The position numbers were made by a program, and so were the translations under genes. Below, in pieces: positions 11,816-21,385 of a DNA stretch of 64,000 bases; the stretch's first letter is position 1, and every line of letters begins with the position of its first letter. Source of the DNA: Deinandra increscens subsp. villosa (taxonomy: Eukaryota; Streptophyta; Magnoliopsida; Asterales; Asteraceae); contig JBCNJP010000028.1 in NCBI GenBank assembly GCA_039602395.1, positions 620,001-684,000 of the forward strand, given 5' to 3'. A model generated the notes under the pieces. That model saw only the letters and a list, made by a program, of their open reading frames with translations, did not search any database and was not told where the DNA came from.

Positions 11816-12255
11816 TTTCGGTGTGAAAGGAATGTGAAATCCTTTATTATTATGAAGTAATTTGAAATCCATTGAATGAAGGAATTTGATGAAATCTAAT
11901 CAAATTCCAATTCCAATTCCCTTATTAACCAAAGACATTAAATATGGAATTCAAATTCCAATCACACTGAATTCCGCGAACCAAACACATTATGGAATGG
12001 AATTTGAATTCCAATTCCAATGAATTCCCACGAATTCCATCATACCAAACGCCCAGGTCAGAGTCCGAAAACCCATTGAATATAAAATCTCGAGGTTCCT
12101 GATATCTATCGAACTTATTGATCATAAGTAAACAGGTCTTCACATCGTTATCTCATATCACGTTATACAATAACCCGACCCGATTCAAGGTTATTCATCG
12201 TTTGTTGCGAGCTACCAACTCACCATAGCACGATCTTCTACATCGAACCATTTTC

Positions 12256-12276
12256 ATGGAGCTCAATGGCAACTAG
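12256..12276 (+). promoter_or_regulatory. Short upstream ORF overlapping the PPR start codon
   Basis: An ATG at 12256 opens a six-codon frame (MELNGN) ending in TAG at 12274-12276, in a different frame from the PPR ATG at 12266. If transcription starts upstream, scanning ribosomes meet this ATG first, so it could lower PPR translation. Whether it is in the mRNA is not shown. Confidence 0.45.
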
Positions 12277-14221
12277 ACTTACGAACGCTTCAATCCCACT
12301 TCAAATCAAGATCAACAATGTCGGAATCTACCACCGGGCCGCCGCCGCCGCCGCCGATCTATGCTCTACCCTTCACGGACAGCAAGACGCGACGCCGCCT
12401 CGAGGAAGGCGAGAACCCTTTCCAAGGGAAATATTCATGCGTAACGGTAGCTCTTTGCCCCTGTCTCGTATGTTTCATGCTTGTGATGATAATAGTCTCG
12501 ATCGTACTAACTGTCAAGTTCCATTTACTTTGCCATACTCCTATTGGATCTCTTATCTACAAGAACAAATGCCACTAGACTCAAACCCTAGGGCTAGTTG
12601 TGTAGATTCACGTATCATGTGTATCAACCCTAGGTCTAATCATGTTCGTCATTCATTCGGTTCAAATTCGAAGCTGAGCAACTTTGATGTTTTGAAAAGA
12701 TCAGATCCCCAAATTAGGGGCTATTGCGGAGTTACCAATTCGGATGATGAGGAAGCTGCTGAGTTTATACGCGTGAAGTCTGTAGCAAATGAGAAGGAAG
12801 TCGAAAGGGTTTGTAATGTGATTGAGGAATTGTTTTCGTTGGATCGAAATATGGAAGCTGTTTTGGATGATTGTGGGGTCAGATTGAGTCATGATCTGGT
12901 TTTGGATGTGTTGGAAAGGTTTAAGCATGCCAGACGTCCCTCCTTTAGGTTTTTCTCTTGGGCTGGGCAACAACCAGGGTTTAGCCATGATTCAAGAACA
13001 TACAATATGATGATGAGTATACTTGGGAAGACTAAGCAATTCGAGACTATGATATCTTTGCTCGATGAAATAGGTGAGAAAGGATTGCTTACGCTGGAGA
13101 CGTTTCAGATTTGTATCAAATCGTTTGCAGCTGCTCAACAGAGGAGGAAAGCAGTTGGAATGTTTGAATTGATGAGGAAACACAATTTCAAAGTTGGGGT
13201 GGGTAGCATTAATTGTTTGCTTGATAATCTTGGTAGGGCGAAGCTCGGGAAGGAAGCTCAGGTTTTGTTTGAGAAGTTGAAAGGCCGGTTTACCCCTAAT
13301 ATACAGACTTACACGGTTTTGCTAAACGGTTGGTGTAAAGTCGGGAACTTATTAGAGGCGGGGAAGGTGTGGAATGAGATGATAGACAAGGGATTGAACC
13401 CCGACATTGTGGCGTATAACACGATGCTTGAAGGGTTGTTAAAGGTCCACAAGAGGTCTGATGCTGTTAAGTTATTTGAAGTCATGAAAGCAAAGGGTCC
13501 GCCTCCTAACGAAAGAAGCTATACGATCATGATTAGGGATCTATGCAAGCAAAAACGGATGAAAGATGCTGTCGAATACTACGAAAACATGCTTAATTTT
13601 GGGTGCAGACCAGATGCAGCGGTTTACACATGTTTGATTACGGGGTTCGGAAACCAAAAGCAGATGGATAAAGTTTACGGGCTGTTGAAGGAGATGAAGG
13701 AAAACAGATGCCCGCCTGATGGGAGGATGTATAACGCTCTGATCAAATTAATGACCAATCGCCAGATGCCAGATGACTCGGTGAGGATATACAAAAAGAT
13801 GATAATTAACGGCATCGAGCCAACTATTCACACTTACAATATGATGTTGAAATGTTTTTTCAGAAACGAAAATTATGACATGGGTCTTGCAATTTGGGAG
13901 GAGATGAGTAAAAAAGGGGTGTGTCCCGATGATAACTCGTATACCGTGTTCATAGGTGGACTTGTAAGACAGGGAAGATCAATGGAGGCATGTAAGTATC
14001 TTGAAGAAATGATACAGAAAGGCATGAAGCCGCCTCAACTTGATTACAACAAGTTTGCTGCTGATTTTTCTAGGGCTGGTAAACCTAACATTCTTGAGGA
14101 ATTGGCTGAAAAGATGAGATTGGAAGGTAAAGTAGAGGTTTCTGATATATTTGCTGGGTATGCTGAGACTATGAAGAAAACAGGTAAACACTTTACTTTT
14201 GTTAGGAACAGAGTTGTTTGA
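12266..14221 (+). CDS. P-class pentatricopeptide repeat protein, probably mitochondrial (At3g62470/At3g62540/At5g14820-like)
   Basis: An intact, intronless 651-residue ORF. The N-terminal ~200 residues are low in repeats, basic and serine-rich, with an alanine run at about residues 24-29, consistent with an organelle transit peptide. From about residue 241 to 600 there are ten to eleven 35-residue PPR motifs; the recurring starts are SRTYNMMMS, QTYTVLLNGW, VAYNTMLEGL, RSYTIMIRDL, AVYTCLITGF, RMYNALIKLM, HTYNMMLKCF and NSYTVFIGGL. The order and wording match from memory the Arabidopsis At3g62470 group, which is predicted mitochondrial. P-class PPR proteins bind single-stranded organelle RNA, one motif per base, and act in RNA stability, splicing or translation; the target here is unknown. 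The start at 12266 gives the longest frame; a later Met at about residue 59 is an alternative. It is the only intact cellular gene in the window. Confidence 0.93.
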   Translation: MATRLTNASIPLQIKINNVGIYHRAAAAAADLCSTLHGQQDATPPRGRREPFPREIFMRNGSSLPLSRMFHACDDNSLDRTNCQVPFTLPYSYWISYLQEQMPLDSNPRASCVDSRIMCINPRSNHVRHSFGSNSKLSNFDVLKRSDPQIRGYCGVTNSDDEEAAEFIRVKSVANEKEVERVCNVIEELFSLDRNMEAVLDDCGVRLSHDLVLDVLERFKHARRPSFRFFSWAGQQPGFSHDSRTYNMMMSILGKTKQFETMISLLDEIGEKGLLTLETFQICIKSFAAAQQRRKAVGMFELMRKHNFKVGVGSINCLLDNLGRAKLGKEAQVLFEKLKGRFTPNIQTYTVLLNGWCKVGNLLEAGKVWNEMIDKGLNPDIVAYNTMLEGLLKVHKRSDAVKLFEVMKAKGPPPNERSYTIMIRDLCKQKRMKDAVEYYENMLNFGCRPDAAVYTCLITGFGNQKQMDKVYGLLKEMKENRCPPDGRMYNALIKLMTNRQMPDDSVRIYKKMIINGIEPTIHTYNMMLKCFFRNENYDMGLAIWEEMSKKGVCPDDNSYTVFIGGLVRQGRSMEACKYLEEMIQKGMKPPQLDYNKFAADFSRAGKPNILEELAEKMRLEGKVEVSDIFAGYAETMKKTGKHFTFVRNRVV

Positions 14222-14335
14222 GGGTGTTAGTAACCTATTTGTTATTGTTGCAACTATATTGTAACAATTATAAGTAAAATGTTAGGATTTTTAACCTCCA
14301 AAATGAGGAACAGAGTTGTTTGAGTGTGTTAGCAA
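14202..14335 (+). repeat. Short direct duplication of the PPR 3' end
   Basis: The stretch GGAACAGAGTTGTTTGAG followed by GTGTTAG occurs at about 14203 (the last codons of the PPR gene) and again at about 14308, 105 bp later. The duplicate lies in the 3' flank and carries no coding continuation. Confidence 0.75.
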
Positions 14336-15415
14336 CCCTTCTGTACTTAAACTTCCAAAATCTTTGAAAACATATTCATCATCACTTCTCAATTATGCCA
14401 CTTCCAACTACCAATCGACCATCATCAATTCATCATCACGACCATTGACCTGGTCCCCAGCTATTGCTACAACCGTAACCCTGAGCGTAATTGTCGTTGT
14501 TGCAATGTTGAATCTTCGTGGCCACCTTAAATCACTAATCCAATCCTATCCTATCCTCACCTCCTCCACCTCTCGATTAGGGCTGGAAACAAACGGAACC
14601 TAATCGAACAAAACATGTTCATGTACGTTTGTTGAACAAGATTTACTTGTTCGTGTTCGTTTGTTAACTAATTTACTTGGTTCGTGTTTGTTTGTCAATT
14701 CTATTCACTAACAAATACGAACCCAAGTGAACCCAAACGAAAACAAACTCAAACAAATGAACCCAAACAAACATAAACAAATGAAACAAAACAAACAAAC
14801 TCAAACCAACCCAAATCAAACATGAGTATAAACATACGAACATAACCACGTTCTTAAAAATAAAAAAACAACATGAACAATCTAAATCCAAATCATGATC
14901 ATAAATGTACATATATAACCATCCAAAACACAAGTTCTTAACAAGATCGTCACAAGATTATCCAAATCATGATCATAAATACATAATCATCCAAAACACA
15001 AGTTCTTAATAAGATCATCACAAGATCGTTAATTCAAAACACACAGTCATTCTTCACAAGATTGTCACAAGATCATTAATTCAAAACACATTGCTAATCC
15101 AAAACACGAGTACTTCACAAGATCATTAATTCTCATCCTGAAATTATTAAAAAAAAAATGAAAGACACAAGTTAAGCCAAACATCTCTAATTTAATGAAG
15201 AAGTAAACTAGCCACCCTAAACTACAACAAAATAAAGGTTGTGTGGACCTTAATCCACATAGTTAGTTTATTCTACAATATTAATTGGCTTTGACCTCAA
15301 ATGCTATTTACTGATCACAAGAATAATCCAATGTTTTTTTTTTATGGTCATTGAAAAAAAAAAACGAAAAATATTGTTTGATGATTTATCTTTAAACACT
15401 GAAAAGTAAGATACA
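14336..15415. other. AT-rich intergenic DNA with repeats; possible hAT-like end at 14579
   Basis: TTAGGGCTGGAAACAAACG at about 14578 followed by many CGTTTGTT/AACAAACGAA words resembles the termini of plant hAT elements, but I found no matching right end. From about 14915 to 15135 the phrases CCAAAACACAAGTTCTTA and CACAAGATCATTAATTC are repeated several times. No convincing gene is seen; a 95-codon frame at 14316-14603 has one hydrophobic stretch but no other support. Confidence 0.35.
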
Positions 15416-15419
15416 CGAC

Positions 15420-16040
15420 TCAAGTCAACACGCAGGGAAGGCGGCCAACAAGCTGCGCCGCCAGCCCTTTCTGAATAGCAAACCCTAGACGTATGAAAAC
15501 AACATTCTTCAATCTAGAGGTCACAATATTCCCGTACATGACTTTTTGGATCCGACTCAACATGACAGCCGCCTCCGACTCAAGATGACCAAATGTATCA
15601 AAAGCGAAGGGAACAAACACATGTTGATTTTCAATGCACGCTTTCTCGTGTTTGTTCACCTTTCCAGCAGCCGCTCTGAACACCGTCTGCCCCGTCGTGA
15701 AGGTACTGGCCCTTAGCCCCACAAAGGGGGACACTCCCGTTAAATCAACACAGGCGTGCTTCCCATTCTGCCACTCGAAAACGAGTATGTCGGCCGGCCT
15801 AAGGGTTGAGCGTCCATCCAAGGGGTTAGACAGGAAGTTAACAGGAGCTTCCTTCCTGGCCGAGATCCCAGCCCACCTGAAAATGTCAAACAAGACGTCC
15901 CGAACCACATCGTGCCGATATTTAAACCCAGTGAGCTATTTACAGTGAACAACGTGCTCCCCGAACGAATCCATACACACCTTGTTGCAGACGGGGCATT
16001 TTTCATCCCCAGAGAAAATGGGACATTTTTCATCCAATGT
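15420..16040 (-). pseudogene. Decayed retroelement-type endonuclease-like domain with zinc motif
   Basis: Read on the minus strand, a zinc-finger-like motif CPVCNKVC...FGEHVVHC is followed in the same frame, after one stop codon (TAG near 15936), by a frame of 162 residues with RHDVVRDVLFDIFRWAGI, KEAPVNFL, LRPADILVF and ACVDLTGVSPF. The order of a CCHC cluster, an RH, and a PAD...D pair resembles R2-type restriction-like endonuclease domains, and I recall this protein region as widespread in plant genomes under various names. It ends in a stop at 15420. The premature stop and the lack of any upstream reverse transcriptase mark it as a dead fragment. The exact parent family is uncertain. Confidence 0.5.
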
Positions 16041-16293
16041 TAAAAGAACTATAAAGTCACCTAAAAATTGACTCCAAAACAAACAATTCAACATTCTATC
16101 AAATAAAAATATTAAATTAAAGATGTATAACAGATTGTAAAGTTCCATCTCATATATTTTAATACAAAAAGTTCTAATACAAAAAGTTCTATATGAAAAG
16201 TTTTATCTCAGGAAGTTCCATCCCATATGTGTGCAATTACATTCATAAACTACTTAAATCGTTGTTTGTAGTTTTATGTATTCATAAACTACT

Positions 16294-16443
16294 TAGGCTT
16301 TGTTTGGTTGTGAGTTTGAAAATGACTTTTGGCTTTTGGAGGAGGCAAAAAGTCAAAAATGCCCCTCCAAAAGCAGCAAAAAGCCACAATGTTGTGACTT
16401 ATTAGCTTTTGGAGGGGTATTTTTGACTTTTTGCCTCCTCCAA
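16294..16443. mobile_element. MITE-like hairpin, cut by the assembly gap
   Basis: GGCTTTGTTTGGTTGTGAG at about 16297 has the style of a TIR transposon end. It is followed by TTTGGAGGAGGCAAAAAGTC (about 16336) and, after about 45 bp, its near-perfect inverse up to 16443, where Ns begin. The hairpin probably caused the gap. The right terminus is not visible. Confidence 0.5.
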
Positions 16444-16943
16444 NNNNNNNNNNNNNNNNNNNNNNNNNNNNNNNNNNNNNNNNNNNNNNNNNNNNNNNNN
16501 NNNNNNNNNNNNNNNNNNNNNNNNNNNNNNNNNNNNNNNNNNNNNNNNNNNNNNNNNNNNNNNNNNNNNNNNNNNNNNNNNNNNNNNNNNNNNNNNNNNN
16601 NNNNNNNNNNNNNNNNNNNNNNNNNNNNNNNNNNNNNNNNNNNNNNNNNNNNNNNNNNNNNNNNNNNNNNNNNNNNNNNNNNNNNNNNNNNNNNNNNNNN
16701 NNNNNNNNNNNNNNNNNNNNNNNNNNNNNNNNNNNNNNNNNNNNNNNNNNNNNNNNNNNNNNNNNNNNNNNNNNNNNNNNNNNNNNNNNNNNNNNNNNNN
16801 NNNNNNNNNNNNNNNNNNNNNNNNNNNNNNNNNNNNNNNNNNNNNNNNNNNNNNNNNNNNNNNNNNNNNNNNNNNNNNNNNNNNNNNNNNNNNNNNNNNN
16901 NNNNNNNNNNNNNNNNNNNNNNNNNNNNNNNNNNNNNNNNNNN
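16444..16943. other. Assembly gap (500 N)
   Basis: Exactly 500 Ns, so its length is probably a placeholder. Confidence 0.99.
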
Positions 16944-17429
16944 GGTCTGTAAACAAGCATCAAGTTAAAGGCATTGCAAGAGCTAAAACCTAAATTAGAA
17001 GTTCATTACTATGAAACAGGAATGAAAACTAGAAATTCAGAATCACCTTGAGTTTAAGTAGCTGATCGAAATACCTTTGGTAAATGTCTGTATATTCAGG
17101 ATTTTTAAAATCAATTTTATTCTTTGATATAGACTTGTGATATACAACTATGAATATAGACTCTTTGTAGTTTGGTTATGAAAAGAAATATAACTTACAA
17201 GTTGCAAACATAACTATAATGATGAAAATCGAAATTGGAGCAGCAGGCAAGGTTAATATGTTATTATATTACATATATATAGCAACTAAGATACATCATA
17301 AGCAACAATGTTATGGTTAGGTACAAATCTTAACCATTACAAAAGCAATGGTACAAAATCTAAATCCTACATACATTACTTTCCCTATTCTTACAAAATC
17401 TGACAGCAAGAAACAAATAAAATTCAAAC
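16944..17429. other. AT-rich flank downstream of the RPL7 pseudogene; no gene seen
   Basis: The last RPL7 exon, expected here on the minus strand, is not recognisable. It may lie in the N gap or be lost. Confidence 0.5.
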
Positions 17430-17614
17430 CTGTTCGACAATGGAGTTGTTGGCTAATGGGATTCTTCGCTTGTTAAGTTTTCCGTATCCTCTCTTGTAAA
17501 TCAACTCCTTCACACTCTTCAAGTCCGGATAACTGAAAAAGATCATGTACTTAATAAAAGAAATATGGAAATTAAGACTTCAAATCGACTTCACATGTGA
17601 AAATACATACCCAT
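17430..17614 (-). pseudogene. RPL7: 60S ribosomal protein L7 pseudogene, downstream part (one exon plus intron)
   Basis: On the minus strand the exon 17430-17532 encodes YPDLKSVKELIYKRGYGKLNKRRIPLANNSIVEQ, the conserved L7 segment after EPYVTYG. It has a good acceptor (TTTTTCAG) upstream and a donor (CAG|GTTTGA) at its end. The short intron upstream begins GTATGT at about 17611 and is preceded by one copy of the CCCAT duplication (17610-17614). The other half of the gene lies 12.7 kb away at 30289-31030, separated by the Copia element. The usual C-terminal exon (GKYGIICMEDL... region of the family) is not found. Confidence 0.85.
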
Positions 17615-18098
17615 TGAAGATCAATGTAGGGAGGAATTCATCTTTTGTTTAGTTTCTTTGTAATAGTTTAGTTTCTTGTAATTGTTAGATTTTGGTAGGC
17701 TAGCGAAACTGTAAGCTACCGAGCGAAACTGTAGTTTCGCTCGGTACCTAGATTAGACTGGTCTCAGTGACAGTTTCGCTTGGCCAGCGAAACTGCCAGC
17801 GAAACTGTTCACTGGACAGTATATATACGCCGTTTTGTGCAGCCATTTGTAACATTCTCTTGGATATTGAACCCTAATACAAGAAATCTTCATTTGGTGA
17901 GTTTTGGTGACGGCTAGGAGCTTATTTCAGTATATTGTAGCTTGTTTATCATCATTTATCAATCTATTGGTTCATATTGAGATTGTTCAAGGCTAGAAAA
18001 CCATTTTAGTCATTGGAAATCCTATTTTGTGTTGTTTATTTGGTTTTCTTCTCAAATACACCTTCATTTGCACTGATAAAGATCAGTGAGGACCAACA
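17615..18098 (+). repeat. 5' LTR of the SIRE-like element
   Basis: Begins TGAAGATCAATG, ends GACCAACA. It carries six GCGAAACT words (four direct, two inverted) at 17702-17803, just upstream of a TATA box at about 17819-17828 (AGTATATATAC), so the words lie in U3 close to the core promoter. Confidence 0.95.
17819..17828 (+). promoter_or_regulatory. TATA box of the SIRE-like LTR
   Basis: GTATATATAC in the 5' LTR, repeated at the same place in the 3' LTR (about 30009-30018). The last GCGAAACT word ends about 16 bp upstream. Confidence 0.65.
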
Positions 18099-18101
18099 AT
18101 A

Positions 18102-18114
18102 TGGTATCAGAGCC
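18102..18114 (+). other. Primer-binding site (tRNA-iMet) of the SIRE-like element
   Basis: TGGTATCAGAGCC, starting four bases after the LTR end. Confidence 0.9.
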
Positions 18115-18319
18115 TCTGTGCTCTTGATTTTGGTGTTTTTGAGTGTTTTTGGGTAAACTTTGAAAAATCTATTTGATTCTGAAATCAGCTTGTTTTGGAC
18201 TGGAAATTGATTGAATATTGTGTGTTTTGGTGTCTTGAACACTAGGCAATCAACCGATCATTAACCCATAGTGATTTGGGTTGATTTCTGATCATTTCTT
18301 CTTCAAAAAGAGGGTTTTC

Positions 18320-18730
18320 TGTTCTGGGCGAAACTGCTGTTTATTCAGCGAAACTGTGCCTTCAAACAGCGAAACTATCAAGTCGTTTGGCAGTTTCGCC
18401 GGATTATCACCGAGCGAAACTACCATCACCGAGCGAAACTATTCTTTCGCCGAACATCGAGAAGCGAAACTATTGTCAGTTTTATTGAACGAAAGTTCAA
18501 ACCAGTTTCCAGCGAAACTAGCTAGCGAAACTGTGTGTCATCGGGTATTTCCGAGCGAAACTACTGCCCGTGCATACAGCGAAACTAGTTGGCGAAATTG
18601 CTGATCTGGTTCAGTATTGTCAAGCGAAACTGCTGGCGAAATTACAAAATCCAGCGAAATTGTTCACCTGTTCAGGATTTCCGAGCGAAATTGCTGGCGA
18701 AACTACATCACCCAGCGAAACTAATCACTT
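18320..18730 (+). repeat. GCGAAACT motif array in the gag leader
   Basis: About 19 copies of GCGAAACT or GCGAAATT, nearly all direct, with one AGTTTCGCC and irregular 10-40 bp spacing, end about 50 bp before the gag ATG at 18782. The segment 18487-18590 matches the solo LTR at about 5200-5340 (reverse complement), starting with a 24-nt identical stretch. Confidence 0.85.
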
Positions 18731-18781
18731 TGTCTTGTTCTTGGTTTGTTCCTTGTCTTTCTTATTTCAGGCTGATTTAAG

Positions 18782-21385
18782 ATGGCGTCAGGCACAAATG
18801 CTGGTGACACTGAGAGTATTGCTCCAAACAGACCTCCAAGGCTGATCAATGGCGACAATTTTGAGGATTGGAAACGATGCCTCAAATCGTTCTTCTTGTA
18901 CACCGACTATAATCAATGGTTGTCAATTGTCGACGGACCTCACGTGCCTACAACTACTACTGGTGAAGTTACACAGATCAACCATACTCCGTCTTCATTC
19001 TCTGAGAAGGACTTGAAACTCATCGATCGTGATCAAAAGGCTCTCGGTGCCCTTTCTCTATGCCTGTCACAAGAAATATACAACCGTTTTGCTGAGTACA
19101 CTGACGCAAAAAGCTTGTTTGACGCTCTCTGTGAGTTCTATGATGGCAATGAAGACCTGGTGAAGGACAAGGAAGCCCAAGCCACCAAAGAATTCAACTC
19201 ATTCACAAGCATGAAGAACGAAAAGCTGGTGGATTTGACCAATCGCTTCCTAACTGTTTCAAGCAATCTGAAGAAATACGATGCGCAACTCACTAACTCA
19301 GAACAAATCAAGAAGCTTCTAGATGCTCTTCCTCCCGAGTGGAGCATTCAGGTTCGCATGCTAAAGCAAGAAAGAAGTTTTCCCGACTACAAGCTCATGG
19401 ATGTTATTAACAAGCTAAAATCCTTTGAGTTGGATGTGCAAAGGAGAGAATACAATCAAAGCATGGGTCCAACTAAAGTTTACTCTCAAAATTCTGCTTT
19501 TATCTCAACCGTCACACCCAAAGGAGCTTTCTCTCAACTTCAATCTTCACATCCTGGATCTGGGTCATCCTCAACTGCATCTGCTTCCGCCACCAATCAG
19601 CAAACATCCCAGATTTCACCTGAATACATGGGATTGTTCTCGTTGTTCACTAACAGCTATCAAGCTTTCGCTGCTGGAGAACTTCAAGGTTCAACTCTGA
19701 CTGCTGAGGACATGTACCAAGTTGATCCGGATGATTTAGAAGAAACTGACCTGAAATGGCAAATGGCCATGTTAACTGTTCGAGCTAGAAAATTCTTCGA
19801 ACGCACTGGGAGAAACACATTCAAGAATCAAAATGGAAGAGTCGGCTTCGACAAGGCTAAGCTCAGATGCTACAACTGTAAGCAACTCGGCCATTTCAAA
19901 AGGGAGTGCCCAAGTCCCATTGTCACTGAACCGGCTTCTGAGCCAGCAACTCGTGCCATTCCAATTACTGACAAAGCAGAAGCTAAGCCAACCAAAGAAG
20001 TGGCTCTTCTGACTAACTTCGACTGGAGTTCGGAGGTCTCTGAAGCCGAGGAAGCCATCAATCAAGCTCTTGCAGCTCAAATTCAGGAACAAAGCCATGA
20101 GCACACTGATCAGAAGGAAGAAGCTGAGAAGAAGGTGAATGAGAAAACTGCAAGCACACCAGCATGCACATGTGAAAAGGCTCTGGCTGCAGAAAAGGTT
20201 ATAATGGATCTCTCATATGAATCTGTTCAAGATATGTGCTCTCATCCTTGTAGAATTCGTTTGTTCGGCATCTACAAGGCCAATCGATTGTTGATTGACA
20301 CCAACAACGAATTAAAAACCATGAACACCCAATTAAAAGAAAATGAAGCAAAATATTTTGTGAAATTAAATGAAGCAATGCATGAAAATGAACATTTAAA
20401 ACAAACTCTTCTTGCAAAAAATGTCGAAATAAACATGCTTTCTGAAAGAGTCACATTAGCCCAATTTGAAACCTCTCAACTTCAGACCAAGTTAGATAGA
20501 TGGACCGTTTCACAAATGAAAGTTGAAGAGATGCTCGTTAAACAACGAGGAGCTAAAATAAAAACCGGAATAGGCATGGAGAACAATGGGAATGTGTTTC
20601 CTAAGGTTTATCCTCCTCCTAGCACGCACTGTTATTCACCTACTCCGAAACCTCATCCCTTAAATGATTTAATTCCTAGTGATGCTAACAGTCTGCATGC
20701 AGGTCTAGAAGGAGTGAACCATAAGGAGATCAGGGAGGATTATGATAATGGATACGGTAACACCAGTGGGCTTGGATGCGGTAGTTTAAATTCTAAGGAG
20801 TCTGTTTCAAGTAGTAGTTTTAATTCCACGAAGTCTAGTTCAGACAGTAGCGTAGCTAGCAGTAGTTCTTCTTTAGATAGTAATAGTGCAGAGTCCGTGT
20901 CTGTTAGTCAAGAAAGATTTGTTTCTAATGAAAATGTTCAAAGTCAAGCAAGTACATCTCAAAATCGATTCAACAAATTTCTTTCTAATCCAATTCCTTC
21001 TTTTACACCGATACGAATTTCAGAACCTACAGAAAAACATTTTTCTCGAAAGAAGGAATCATTTTTGAAAACTAATAATCCAAGGATTTCTAAAGATAAA
21101 ACAAAAGTGGATTTCGAAACCAACAGTGACTCTGATTATAGAACATCAGATTCTGAGGAGGAAAGTACTTCAGAAACCTCCTCTTGCACAAGTCACAGGT
21201 CTCACTGTTTCAGATGTGGTAAGGATGATCATGTTGTTAAAAATTGCAAAGAAAAATTAAATCGAACAAACCATGATAGATCCTTTGGCCACAAGGTAAC
21301 CAGTTTTGTAAAACAATTCTTTGGGGGAAAACAGAAAGTCACAAATCCCGGAAATGCAAAAGTCTGGGTACCAGTTATTAAGTAA
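18782..21385 (+). CDS. gag: Gag polyprotein, SIRE-like Copia element
   Basis: 867 residues from ATG at 18782. Residues 1-230 carry the Copia gag fold: NGDNFEDWKRCLKSFF, the KEAQATKEFNSFTSMKNEKLVDLTNRFLTVSSNLKK segment and LLDALPPEWS. A first CCHC knuckle is at about residue 362 (CYNCKQLGHFKREC) and a second near residue 811 (CFRCGKDDHVVKNC). Between them are a long coiled-coil-like section (about 500-590) and a serine-rich stretch (about 670-720). Gag forms the cytoplasmic virus-like particle and packages element RNA. Two knuckles and unusual length are typical of SIRE. The frame ends in TAA at 21383-21385; pol opens one base earlier in the -1 frame. Confidence 0.93.
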   Translation: MASGTNAGDTESIAPNRPPRLINGDNFEDWKRCLKSFFLYTDYNQWLSIVDGPHVPTTTTGEVTQINHTPSSFSEKDLKLIDRDQKALGALSLCLSQEIYNRFAEYTDAKSLFDALCEFYDGNEDLVKDKEAQATKEFNSFTSMKNEKLVDLTNRFLTVSSNLKKYDAQLTNSEQIKKLLDALPPEWSIQVRMLKQERSFPDYKLMDVINKLKSFELDVQRREYNQSMGPTKVYSQNSAFISTVTPKGAFSQLQSSHPGSGSSSTASASATNQQTSQISPEYMGLFSLFTNSYQAFAAGELQGSTLTAEDMYQVDPDDLEETDLKWQMAMLTVRARKFFERTGRNTFKNQNGRVGFDKAKLRCYNCKQLGHFKRECPSPIVTEPASEPATRAIPITDKAEAKPTKEVALLTNFDWSSEVSEAEEAINQALAAQIQEQSHEHTDQKEEAEKKVNEKTASTPACTCEKALAAEKVIMDLSYESVQDMCSHPCRIRLFGIYKANRLLIDTNNELKTMNTQLKENEAKYFVKLNEAMHENEHLKQTLLAKNVEINMLSERVTLAQFETSQLQTKLDRWTVSQMKVEEMLVKQRGAKIKTGIGMENNGNVFPKVYPPPSTHCYSPTPKPHPLNDLIPSDANSLHAGLEGVNHKEIREDYDNGYGNTSGLGCGSLNSKESVSSSSFNSTKSSSDSSVASSSSSLDSNSAESVSVSQERFVSNENVQSQASTSQNRFNKFLSNPIPSFTPIRISEPTEKHFSRKKESFLKTNNPRISKDKTKVDFETNSDSDYRTSDSEEESTSETSSCTSHRSHCFRCGKDDHVVKNCKEKLNRTNHDRSFGHKVTSFVKQFFGGKQKVTNPGNAKVWVPVIK

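Larger units (their letters stand above)
9544..12054. repeat. Low-complexity block bounded by short inverted repeats
   Basis: The left end GGGCGTTTG (9544-9552) and right end CAAACGCCC (12046-12054) are inverted, and similarity continues inward as GGAATTCG/CGAATTCC. Inside, TTGGAATT-type repeats occupy both flanks (9554-9760 and about 11830-12040, in opposite orientation), and a GC-rich minisatellite fills the core. This is the form of a non-autonomous DNA transposon whose interior expanded by slippage. No clear target-site duplication is visible, so the element status is inferred. Confidence 0.5.

Noticed and set aside
9823..11872. Long open frames (up to 361 codons) on both strands of the GC-rich minisatellite
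   Set aside because: They consist only of G/S/R/V or P/D/R/T runs from the repeat words, occur in several frames at once, and have no domain or start context.
9538..12060. Target-site duplication of the inverted-repeat block
   Set aside because: The flanks AACTCAT and AGGTCA do not match in any convincing way, so the transposon class was left open.
14316..14603. 95-codon frame after the PPR gene with a hydrophobic stretch
   Set aside because: It begins in a duplicated piece of the PPR 3' end and has no other sign of being a gene.
16289..16968. Open frames across 16444-16943
   Set aside because: They run through 500 Ns and have no content.
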